Positions 9,018 through 16,895 of a stretch of DNA of 64,000 nucleotides are shown piece after piece. The notes under the pieces are model-generated. The model was not told the DNA's origin. It worked only from the letters and a program-made list of their open reading frames with translations, and searched no databases. The DNA lies in the NCBI GenBank assembly GCA_963726775.1, contig CAVSDL010000007.1, positions 208,786 through 272,785 on the forward strand. The letters are read 5' to 3'. The translations under genes and the position numbers were made by a program. Source of the DNA: CAIWHR01 sp963726775. GTDB taxonomy: Bacteria; Pseudomonadota; Gammaproteobacteria; Burkholderiales; Casimicrobiaceae. Position 1 is the stretch's first letter; each line of letters starts with the position of its first letter.

Positions 9018-9659
9018 CTATTTCAGCGACAGAATCCAGTTCACGAGATTGTTGATCCGGTCAGGGTCACGGGTCTTCACGATCGGGTGGCTTTCTTCGT
9101 GCCCGTCGTCGAATCTTGCCTTGCGGCCCGTGGTGATGTGCTTGTAGAGCTTGTCCTCGGCGCCGACGCTTCCCAGATATTTGGCGGCGACGTCCTTCCA
9201 GGCCGGTCCTTCCTTCTTGACGTCGACCGCGTGGCACTTGAGACAGCGGCTCTGGCGCGCCAGCGACTGCGCGGCTCCGATGTCGACCGGCGCCGCGACG
9301 GGCAGCGCGAGAATCCAGACCACGAGATTGTCGATGCGCTTCGGGTCACTGGTCTTGACGATCGGGTGGTCGTCTTCGTGACCGTCGTCGAACCTGGCTT
9401 TCCGGCCCGTTGTAACGTGCTTGTAAAGACGCTGCTCGGCGCCGGGTTCGCCGTGGTACTTGCTGGCGACGTCCTTCCACGCCGGGCCGACTTTTTTCTG
9501 ATAGACGCTGTGGCAGGCGAGGCAGCCGCTTTGACGCGAAAGCGTCTGTGCGGCTATCACGTCAAGCGCGGCCGCGTCGCTCGATGCAAAAAGCATTCCG
9601 CCCGCCGACGCCAGGACCGCGAGCGGAGACATCCGGCCCGGCTTCATTGCTGATTTCAC
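9018..9659 (-). CDS. Diheme cytochrome c made of two tandem copies of one domain
   Basis: This 213-residue exported protein has two nearly repeated domains. Heme motifs are CLACH (46-50) and CLKCH (139-143). Both are followed by VGPAWKDVASKY- or EGPAWKDVAAKY-like stretches, then TTGRKARFDDGHE and an NLVxWIL ending. Each domain is closely similar to the separate monoheme cytochrome downstream, so a duplication and fusion produced this gene. The signal peptide covers about residues 1-31. It lies 60 bases after the 46-residue membrane protein gene and is probably in its operon. The role is likely periplasmic electron transfer. Confidence 0.9.
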   Translation of the reverse strand: MKSAMKPGRMSPLAVLASAGGMLFASSDAAALDVIAAQTLSRQSGCLACHSVYQKKVGPAWKDVASKYHGEPGAEQRLYKHVTTGRKARFDDGHEDDHPIVKTSDPKRIDNLVVWILALPVAAPVDIGAAQSLARQSRCLKCHAVDVKKEGPAWKDVAAKYLGSVGAEDKLYKHITTGRKARFDDGHEESHPIVKTRDPDRINNLVNWILSLK

Positions 9660-9719
9660 GTTGGCCTCACTGGCAATTGGGTGCTGCCATCGGGCGCAGC
9701 CGTCATTCCGGCACGGGCC

Positions 9720-9860
9720 TCACGCGGCCCGATGTTGCCGCCGTTTGGCCAGCAGGTGTTCCAGCACCCGCACGCCGATCACCACCGCCACCACGCACCC
9801 GGCGAATATTCCGATCATGGCTCCGACGGCGAACACCGTCCAGACCGCTGTCGACATCAT
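9720..9860 (-). CDS. Small membrane protein (46 residues) in the cytochrome operon
   Basis: A short frame encodes MMSTAVWTVFAVGAMIG..VLEHLLAKRRQHRAA. A single hydrophobic helix of about 25 residues is followed by a basic tail, so it should be an inner-membrane protein with its tail in the cytoplasm. GGGAG precedes the ATG pair. It lies 36 bases after the tetraheme gene and 60 bases before the duplicated diheme gene, all on one strand. The coding signal is supported by GC-rich third positions and operon position. I do not recognise a family. It may assist the NapC-type protein. Confidence 0.6.
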   Translation of the reverse strand: MMSTAVWTVFAVGAMIGIFAGCVVAVVIGVRVLEHLLAKRRQHRAA

Positions 9861-9896
9861 GCTCTCCCGCTGATCAATTCCACACCTGCTCCAACG

Positions 9897-10499
9897 TCAC
9901 TCTTCATCCTCGGTGTATTCCTTGGGCAGCAGATGTGCGATGCCCTTGTGGCAATCGATGCACGTCCTGCCCTCCTTCTGCGCCTTCTCCATCTTGGTTC
10001 GCGCCCGGACGCTCTGCTTGTGCAGATCCATGGCATCCCACGAATGGCAGTTGCGGCACTCGTGCGAATCGTTGCCCTTCATCGTCGCCCAGACGTGCTG
10101 CGCCAGCTCCATCCGCTTCGACTCGAATTTTTCCGGTGTCGATATCGACCCTGAAATGAATTTGCCGTAGAGCTCCTGGCTCGCCTGGATCTTGCGCACG
10201 AACTTGTGCGTCCAGTCTTTCGGCACGTGACAGTCGGAACAGATCGCGCGCACGCCCGACCGGTTCTTGTAGTGAATCGTCTCCTTGTATTCCTGGAACA
10301 CCGTATCGCGCATCTCGTGGCAGCTCGTGCAGAACCCCAGCGAGTTCGTCGCTTCCATCCCGGTGTTGAAGCCACCCCAGAAAACGAGCCCCGAGATCAT
10401 CCCGATGGCAACCACGGCGGCCAGCGAAAGGGAAGATGGCCGCAGAAAGATATCGCGCAGCTGACGCATGCGGGATTGCATCGGAGTGGGTTCGCCCAT
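9897..10499 (-). CDS. NapC/NirT-family tetraheme cytochrome c (quinol dehydrogenase)
   Basis: This 200-residue protein has one N-terminal membrane anchor (about residues 23-45) and four heme motifs: CTSCH (57-61), CSDCH (87-91), CRNCH (148-152) and CIDCH (180-184). That is the standard NapC/NirT layout. Such proteins oxidise quinol at the periplasmic face and pass electrons to soluble reductases or cytochromes. No napA, nirS or nrfA is in the window, so the final acceptor is unknown. The downstream c-type cytochromes are the likely partners. It is the first gene of its operon, with an FNR/Anr-like box about 260 bases upstream. Confidence 0.92.
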   Translation of the reverse strand: MGEPTPMQSRMRQLRDIFLRPSSLSLAAVVAIGMISGLVFWGGFNTGMEATNSLGFCTSCHEMRDTVFQEYKETIHYKNRSGVRAICSDCHVPKDWTHKFVRKIQASQELYGKFISGSISTPEKFESKRMELAQHVWATMKGNDSHECRNCHSWDAMDLHKQSVRARTKMEKAQKEGRTCIDCHKGIAHLLPKEYTEDEE

Positions 10500-10754
10500 G
10501 AGTCCGTCCGGAAAGGTGTGAGAAATGCGATGAGGTCAGGTGGCAACAGCGGCGACGAACGTCGGCTCTCCGGCCGTATAGCAAGGAAGGTTGCCGTCCG
10601 CCATCAATGTCGAGTGGGTGTCATGCCTCGCCGCCGCTGCTGGAGACACGACCTGCCGAGTGTCGAGATATCGCAAGCGCGCCGTCCGATCGATTCGCAT
10701 GATACTGCCGATCCACAATGCGTCGGACTCTCCACCATTCGAGCCCGTGGCATA

Positions 10755-10768
10755 TTGACGCAGGTCAA
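10755..10768. promoter_or_regulatory. FNR/Anr-like box upstream of the tetraheme cytochrome operon
   Basis: TTGAC-GCAG-GTCAA is a symmetrical FNR/Anr-type site (eight of ten consensus positions, perfect dyad). It lies in the 295-bp gap between the peptide-transporter ATPase gene and the tetraheme gene. Its core matches the box at 8839-8852 except for one base. The gap shows no other feature I can support. Confidence 0.6.
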
Positions 10769-10794
10769 AATGACGCGCGTGACGCGCTGGCCGG

Positions 10795-12534
10795 TCAGCG
10801 CGCCGCGGCCTGCGCGCCGCGCCAACCCTTCGGGATCGACGCGAGCAGCCGCTGCGTATACGCCTCGCGCGGGTGCCGGTAGATATCGTCGGAGTTGGCG
10901 ATCTCGACGATTTTCCCCTCGCTCATCACCATGATCTCGTCGGCGATGTACTTGACGACGGCGAGGTCGTGCGAGATGAAGATGTACGAGAGCCGGAACT
11001 CGTCCTGCAGGTCCTGCAGCAGGTTCAGCACCTGCGCCTGCACCGATACGTCGAGCGCGGACACCGACTCGTCGCAGATCAGGATGTCCGGAGTCATCGT
11101 CAGGCAACGGGCGATCGCGATCCTTTGCCGCTGGCCGCCGGAGAATTCGTGCGGGTACTTGTAGAACGACGCCTCCGGGAGACCGACCTTCTGCAGCAGC
11201 TCGAACGCGAGGTCGGTGCGCCGCTGGGCATTGCCGCCGATGCGATGAATTTCCATCGGCTCGGTCAGGATGTGGCCGATCGTGAAGCGCGGATTGAGCG
11301 ACGCATAGGGATTCTGGAAGATGATCTGGATGCGGCGCTTCCACTGCATGAACTCCCGCGCCGACATCGACAGGATGTCGCGGCCCTCGAAGATGGCTTC
11401 CCCCGCGGTCGCCTCGTGCAGCCGCATCAGCGTGAGCCCCACTGTCGTCTTGCCGGACCCGGACTCGCCGACCAGCCCCAGCGTCTTGCCCTTCGGCAAT
11501 TTGAACGAGACATCCTTCACCGCCTCGAACGTCCGGGTACCGAAAAGGCCCTCTCGCGAGTAAAAATTCTTGGAGAGGTTGCGAACCTCGAGCGCAATCG
11601 GTTCGCCCGGTTCGACGCCGCGCCTGCGCTCCGACATGTCGCGCGACCCGTGCGTGCGTCCGTCCATGTAGTCGTCGATCACGGGGAGCCGCACCGGCCG
11701 GCGGTCGAGCTGGGGGCGACACTTGAGCAACGCCTGCGTATACGCGTCCCGGGGATTCTCGAACACATCCTTGGCGGCGTTCTGCTCCCGGATCTCCCCG
11801 TCCCTCATCACGACGACGTAATCGGCGATCTCGCCAACGACGGCCAGGTCGTGCGTGATGAACAGCACCGACATCTGCCGCCTCTTCTGCAGCGCGGCGA
11901 TGAGGTCGAGGATCTGCTTCTGGATCGTCACGTCGAGGGCGGTCGTCGGCTCGTCAGCGATCAGAAGTTTCGGCTCACAGGCGATCGCCATCGCGATCAT
12001 CACGCGCTGCTGCTGACCGCCGGACATCTGCGACGGGTACGCGTTGATCTTGTATCCGGCGTCGGGTATGCCGACTTCGTCCAGGAGCTCGATCGCGCGC
12101 TTCCGCGCCGCCGCCGGCGACAATCCCATGTGGAGCCGGAGCACCTCCGTCAGCTGGAAGCCGACGGTGAACACGGGATTCAGCGACGTCATCGGCTCCT
12201 GGAAGATCATCGAGATGTCGGCGCCACGCAACGCGCGCAGTTCGGCCTGGTCGAGCGCGACGAGGTTGCGCCCGCCATAGAGGATTTCGCTCGCCGGATC
12301 GACAATCGCGTTCTCGGGCGGCAGCAGGCCGAGGATGGCGAGCGATGTCACCGACTTGCCGCTGCCGGACTCGCCGACCAGCGCCACCGTGGTGTTCCCG
12401 GGAATGTCGAAACTGATGCCCTTGATCGCCTCGAAAACATGGCCGCGGTCGATCTGGAAGGCGACCTTCAGGTTGCGGACGCGGACCAGCGGGTCGGCGG
12501 AGCCCATCGCGCTGCGGGTCGTCGTTTCCATCAT
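10795..12534 (-). CDS. Peptide ABC transporter, fused double ATPase (YejF-like)
   Basis: This 579-residue protein is two ABC ATPase domains in one chain. Walker A is GESGSGKS in both halves (about residues 54-61 and 360-367). The ABC signatures are MSGGQQQR and FSGGQRQR, and the Walker B motifs are LLIADEPT and ILICDES. This is the arrangement of YejF and related oligopeptide/microcin C importers, energising uptake of short peptides from the cytoplasmic side. It is the last gene of the transporter operon and overlaps the permease stop by ATGA, indicating translational coupling. A stop codon follows QAAAR. Confidence 0.93.
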   Translation of the reverse strand: MMETTTRSAMGSADPLVRVRNLKVAFQIDRGHVFEAIKGISFDIPGNTTVALVGESGSGKSVTSLAILGLLPPENAIVDPASEILYGGRNLVALDQAELRALRGADISMIFQEPMTSLNPVFTVGFQLTEVLRLHMGLSPAAARKRAIELLDEVGIPDAGYKINAYPSQMSGGQQQRVMIAMAIACEPKLLIADEPTTALDVTIQKQILDLIAALQKRRQMSVLFITHDLAVVGEIADYVVVMRDGEIREQNAAKDVFENPRDAYTQALLKCRPQLDRRPVRLPVIDDYMDGRTHGSRDMSERRRGVEPGEPIALEVRNLSKNFYSREGLFGTRTFEAVKDVSFKLPKGKTLGLVGESGSGKTTVGLTLMRLHEATAGEAIFEGRDILSMSAREFMQWKRRIQIIFQNPYASLNPRFTIGHILTEPMEIHRIGGNAQRRTDLAFELLQKVGLPEASFYKYPHEFSGGQRQRIAIARCLTMTPDILICDESVSALDVSVQAQVLNLLQDLQDEFRLSYIFISHDLAVVKYIADEIMVMSEGKIVEIANSDDIYRHPREAYTQRLLASIPKGWRGAQAAAR

Positions 12535-13856
12535 GCCCCAGCCTTGCCCTTCAGCTTCGGATCCAGCGCATCACGCAACGCGTCGGTGAACAGGCTGAAC
12601 GCCGTCACCAGGATCGCCATCGCGGTTCCCGCCGCGGCGAGCTGCCACCACTTGCCGAGAATCAGCTCGTTCTGCGCCTCGTTCAACATGGAACCCCACG
12701 ATACGACGTCCACCGGCACGCCGAAACCGAGGAACGACAGGATCACTTCGGCCTTGATGAACCCGACCGCGTAGATCGACAGCTGAACGAGCACGACGTG
12801 GCTGATGTTGGGGAAGATGTGGACGAACATGCGTCGCGCATTGGACGCGCCGATCGCGTCGGCGGCCTGCACGTATTCGCGCACCTTGTGCTTCAGGTAC
12901 TCGCCGCGCACCAGGCGGAAGATGCCGGTCCACCCGGTGAGGCCCAGGATCAGGATGATCGTCAGGGTGCCCTTTTGCTGCAGAACCGCGGCGACGGCGA
13001 GAATCAACAGCAGGTAGGGGATCGAACTGAACACGCTGTAGAACCAGTTGAAGAAGTCATCGACCCAGCGGCCGTAGTAACCGGCGAGCGCGCCGAAAAC
13101 GGTGCCGATGATCACGGCGACCGCGGCAGCGGCCAGGCCGACGAAGATGGACGTTTCCGATCCCTTGATCGTCTTCTTGAGCACGTCGCGGCCCCATTTG
13201 TCGCCGCCGAAGGGCAGCGTCGGCGCACGCGCCTCCGCAACCTCAACCCGCGCGCCGCCCTTCGCGGCGCGGCCGGCAGCGGCCTTTCCCGACTCGGCCT
13301 TGATGTCGGCCATCACATCGGCGAGCGGATCCACGGACTTGGAAGTTTCGCCTGCCCCGCCGGCCGTCGCCCCGGCCTTCCCTGCCTGAATCTCCTTCAT
13401 CGCGTCGGCCAACGGATCGACGAACTTGTCCTCGCCGCCCGCGCCAGCCACGGGCGCGGAGTCGGCGCCCGCCGCGCCCTTCTCGCCACGGAGTTCCGCG
13501 AGCACATCGGCCAACGGATCGACAACGCTTGACTTGTACTCGATCGCGGGCGGACCGGCGGGCGGGGCGACCGGTGCCGCGGGCGCGCCGGCCTCGATGT
13601 CGGCGCCGATAAACGACGGTGGCGCGTAATTGACGCCGGTTTCCTTTCCCCAGTCCTTCGCAATCAGGCCGGTGCCCGACAGCGCCATCATCACGAGGAA
13701 TGCCAGCACGATAGCCATCGACACCATGCCGACGTGGTCCGATTTCAGCCGTTTCCAGGCCAGCGCCCACAGGCCCGGCGAGACCGTGTGCGGAATCTCT
13801 CGCGCCGGCGGTGCCCGCGTATTCGCTGAGGGGTCGTTGGCCATCGCCGTCCGCAT
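12531..13856 (-). CDS. Peptide ABC transporter permease (OppC/YejE-like) with an unusual repeat-bearing insert
   Basis: This 441-residue inner-membrane permease belongs to the binding-protein-dependent family. The core is normal: an N-terminal helix at about 45-65, then from residue 215 the PFGGDKWGRDVL motif and five more helices with the EAA loop (ADAIGASNARRMFVHIFPN). Between them, about residues 88-210 form an Ala/Gly/Pro-rich segment with the motif VDPLAD at about 112, 146 and 175. This makes the protein roughly 100 residues longer than usual. The start overlaps the upstream permease stop (TGATG). The segment lies in the first periplasmic loop and may contact the binding protein. Confidence 0.9.
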   Translation of the reverse strand: MRTAMANDPSANTRAPPAREIPHTVSPGLWALAWKRLKSDHVGMVSMAIVLAFLVMMALSGTGLIAKDWGKETGVNYAPPSFIGADIEAGAPAAPVAPPAGPPAIEYKSSVVDPLADVLAELRGEKGAAGADSAPVAGAGGEDKFVDPLADAMKEIQAGKAGATAGGAGETSKSVDPLADVMADIKAESGKAAAGRAAKGGARVEVAEARAPTLPFGGDKWGRDVLKKTIKGSETSIFVGLAAAAVAVIIGTVFGALAGYYGRWVDDFFNWFYSVFSSIPYLLLILAVAAVLQQKGTLTIILILGLTGWTGIFRLVRGEYLKHKVREYVQAADAIGASNARRMFVHIFPNISHVVLVQLSIYAVGFIKAEVILSFLGFGVPVDVVSWGSMLNEAQNELILGKWWQLAAAGTAMAILVTAFSLFTDALRDALDPKLKGKAGA

Positions 13857-14794
13857 CACTTGAGCTGGACCCGCGGGTCGACCGCCTTGTACATCAGGTC
13901 GGCCAGCAAATTGGACGCCATGGTCGCGAACGCAACGTAGACGGTTAGGGCCTTGATCACCGGAAAGTCCGAACGTTCGACGGCGAGGATCACCTCGCGG
14001 CCGATCCCCGGAATCGAGAAAAAGCGCTCGATCAGGAACGCCCCCAGCAGCAGGCCCGGCAGCGTGGCCATCAGGTTCGTGATGATCGGAATCGACGCGT
14101 TGCGCAGCACGTGCACCCACATGATCCGGTTCTCGGAGAGTCCCTTGGCGCGCGCGGTCCGCACGTAGTCCTGGTTGATCTCGTCCAGAAAGAACGTCCG
14201 GTAGAGGCGCAGGCTGGGCGCAATGCTGACGGTGAGCCCGATCAGGATCGGCAGCGACGAGTAGCGGACGAGGTTCTCCAGAAAGCTGTTGCCCCAGCCC
14301 TGTACCGGGAACCAGCCGAGCTTGTAGGCGAAGAAATACTGGAAGACGATGATGTAGACCAGGATCGAGATCGACAGGCCGACGGTGCAGACGATCATCA
14401 CCATCCGGTCGGTCAGCGAGCCGCGAACATACGCCACGGCCAGCGCCAACGCGATGGCGAACAGCGTATCCAGAAACAGCAGCGGCCCCAGCACGGTCAG
14501 CGAAGGGCCGAGGCGCGTCGCGAGGATGTTCGACACCTTCTCATTGGTGCTCCACGACGCCCCGAAGTCGCCGGTCAGCACCTGCTTGATGAAAATCCAC
14601 AGCTGGACCCAGACGGGCTGGTCCACGCCGAGCTGACGGCGGATGTTGTCGATCTGCTCCTGGTTCGAGATCTTCCCCGCCAACACGTAAGCGGGGTCGC
14701 CACCGATCCAGTTGAAGAGGACGAACACGAGCAGGATCACTCCGAGCATCGTCGGAATCATCTGCCACACGCGTCGGATGATGTATGCGGTCAT
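13856..14794 (-). CDS. Peptide ABC transporter permease (OppB/YejB-like)
   Basis: This 312-residue inner-membrane permease has a first helix (IIRRVWQMIPTMLGVILLVFVLF), six predicted membrane segments and the EAA loop TARAKGLSENRIMWVHVLRNASIP. It forms the channel with the downstream permease. The ATG ending at 14794 is preferred. GGAGG lies about eleven bases before it, and a GTG four codons upstream would be directly next to that site. About 275 bases without recognisable features separate it from the binding protein gene upstream. Confidence 0.9.
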   Translation of the reverse strand: MTAYIIRRVWQMIPTMLGVILLVFVLFNWIGGDPAYVLAGKISNQEQIDNIRRQLGVDQPVWVQLWIFIKQVLTGDFGASWSTNEKVSNILATRLGPSLTVLGPLLFLDTLFAIALALAVAYVRGSLTDRMVMIVCTVGLSISILVYIIVFQYFFAYKLGWFPVQGWGNSFLENLVRYSSLPILIGLTVSIAPSLRLYRTFFLDEINQDYVRTARAKGLSENRIMWVHVLRNASIPIITNLMATLPGLLLGAFLIERFFSIPGIGREVILAVERSDFPVIKALTVYVAFATMASNLLADLMYKAVDPRVQLK

Positions 14795-15069
14795 TGCGTT
14801 TGCCACCTCCGCCGGCCGCGCGGGCCGCGCGCGGCACGAGCTGCCCGTCCGAGGTCTTGCTTACCTGCCGGCCACTGCCCGGTGCATGCGGCCTGCGATG
14901 TCGATGGGTCGATGCCGCGATGCTCCGCAGCCGGCTCCTGTGGGAACCGGCCGCGGCGCGGCGATACGGATCCTCGCCGGGTTCGCCGGACGGGCCCCCT
15001 TTTTCTTGTCCTTCGGTCGTGCGTGCTGCCTTCCTCCTCCTGCAATCCTTTGCGCGCCGCCACCGGCCG

Positions 15070-16866
15070 TCATTTGCTGTCCGGGGCCACGTCGATGTAT
15101 TGCCACTCGGAGTGCAGAATCGGGTGCTTCGTGTAGCCCAGCACCCTCGCCTGCACCAGCTGATTGCGGTAGCGGCTTATGTTCAACCGCCAGGGCGCGT
15201 ACGTCTCGATGATCTTCGCCATGTCGCGGTAGAGCTTGTTGCGTTCGGGCGAGTCCGGCATGCGGATGCTCTGCTCGTAGAGCTTGTCGTATTCCGGAAT
15301 CGTCGCACATGCGTTGTTGTTCTGGTGAATGTTCTTGCTGTACAGGAGCTGCATGAAATTGTCGGCATCCGGGTAATCGGCGATCCATGCCGCGGTGCGC
15401 ATCATCAGCTTGCACTGGCGCTCGAGCTTCAGGAGCTCCGGGAACTTGTCCTTCTGCACCTCCATCCGGATGCCGATCGAATCGAACGCCTTCTTCCACA
15501 TCTCGTCCTGCTGCCGCCCGAGCGAATCGGGGCGCGAGGCATAACGGACGAGCAGCGGCTTGCCGTCGGGCAGCGCGCGCCAGCCGTCGGCGCCCTTCCG
15601 GTATCCGAATTTGTCGAGCAGCGCGTTGGCCGCGGCAGGGTCGTACTTTACGCCGCTTCGATAGCCGGGGTCATGGCCGACGACGCCGGGGGGAATCGGG
15701 AACTGGGCTTCGACCGCCTGCCCGTTGCGAACGACCTTGATCTCCTCGTCGACCGGGTAGGCCATCGCCATCGCCCGGCGCAGCGCGATCTTCTCCGTCG
15801 TCAGGCCGCCGACCACCGGGTCCTGAAGGTTCCAGTAGTGGTAGGTGATTTCGGGGTCGACGAAGCGCGACAGCTTGACGCCCTTGGCCGTGAATTCGGG
15901 CTTCAGCTTGCCGCCGTCCAGCACGTTGGGCGCGAGCGGGCCCTCCATGTTCATGAGGTCGAGTTCGCCGCTCTGGAACGCGAGAAGGCGAGCCTGGTCT
16001 TCCTCGATAATGCTGACCTCGACGCGCCCGATCTGGGGCATCCTCTTGCCCTTCATCTCCGCGATGAGCTTCTGGTCCGCGGGATCGGCCGACTTGAAAT
16101 CCCAGACAAAGCCGCGGTAATCGGGGTTCGCCACGAGGATGATCTTCGAGCTGCGCACCCATTGCTCGAGCTTGTACGGGCCGGTGCCGACCGGATTGGC
16201 CATCGCGCGGCCGCCCGTGTCCGCGTACGCCTCGATCACCTCGCGCGCGACCGCCGACGTCGGTTCGTGCGCCAGTATCTGCGTCAGGTTGTAGTCGGTG
16301 TTCTTCAGCCGGATGCGCAGCGTGTACCGGTCGACGGCCTCGAGCCCGGCGATTTTCGCGTCGTAGTCGAACTTGCCGCTCTTTTTCGCGGCCTCTGCCG
16401 CCTCGTCCAGGCCGACGATCTTGCCTTCGACCAGCCAGGCCCACGGCGAACGGATCCTGGGATCGATCAGCCGCTTCAGCGAATAAGCGTAATCGTCGGC
16501 GGTCAGTTCGCGCTGGCGTCCCTTGAACGCGGCGTCGGGCGTGAAATGGATGCCCTTCCTGATCCGGATCGTGTAGGTCTTCCCGTTGTCGGTGATCTGC
16601 GGTAGCGCCTCGGCTGTCCGTGGCGTCAATTTGGATGGCCGGGCAAGGTAATCGTAGGTGTAGAGCGCCTCGAAGATGGCCTGCTCGATCGTTCCCGAAT
16701 AGAGGTCCTGGACGCCGGCCGGGTCGAAACCGGTTTCAGCGGCGGGGAACACGTGCCGGATCACCTTGTTCATGTCGGCGGCGACCGCGGCGGGCGGACC
16801 ACCGAGCAGGGCGGCGGCCAGCGCGATCGCCAATGCGTAACGGATCTGGAATGGATTCGGGATCAT
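15070..16866 (-). CDS. Periplasmic peptide-binding protein, SBP family 5 (copy 1)
   Basis: This 598-residue solute-binding protein has a signal peptide (residues 1 to about 30, ending AVAA) and the family 5 core: DYLARPSKLTPRTAEALPQI, YSLKRLIDPRIRSPW and NPVGTGPYKLEQW. The C-terminal portion includes AAWIADYPDADNFMQLLYSKN. It should capture peptides for the two permeases and the double ATPase encoded downstream. It is closely related to the gene just upstream and separated from it by 29 bases, so the operon has two receptors, probably with different ligand ranges. The start follows a weak ribosome-binding site. Confidence 0.92.
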   Translation of the reverse strand: MIPNPFQIRYALAIALAAALLGGPPAAVAADMNKVIRHVFPAAETGFDPAGVQDLYSGTIEQAIFEALYTYDYLARPSKLTPRTAEALPQITDNGKTYTIRIRKGIHFTPDAAFKGRQRELTADDYAYSLKRLIDPRIRSPWAWLVEGKIVGLDEAAEAAKKSGKFDYDAKIAGLEAVDRYTLRIRLKNTDYNLTQILAHEPTSAVAREVIEAYADTGGRAMANPVGTGPYKLEQWVRSSKIILVANPDYRGFVWDFKSADPADQKLIAEMKGKRMPQIGRVEVSIIEEDQARLLAFQSGELDLMNMEGPLAPNVLDGGKLKPEFTAKGVKLSRFVDPEITYHYWNLQDPVVGGLTTEKIALRRAMAMAYPVDEEIKVVRNGQAVEAQFPIPPGVVGHDPGYRSGVKYDPAAANALLDKFGYRKGADGWRALPDGKPLLVRYASRPDSLGRQQDEMWKKAFDSIGIRMEVQKDKFPELLKLERQCKLMMRTAAWIADYPDADNFMQLLYSKNIHQNNNACATIPEYDKLYEQSIRMPDSPERNKLYRDMAKIIETYAPWRLNISRYRNQLVQARVLGYTKHPILHSEWQYIDVAPDSK

Positions 16867-16895
16867 CGGAGAGATCGGCGGATTTGGTCCGCGCG

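Noticed and set aside
10873..12774. Plus-strand 633-codon frame over the peptide-transporter ATPase
   Set aside because: Antisense shadow without any recognisable motif.
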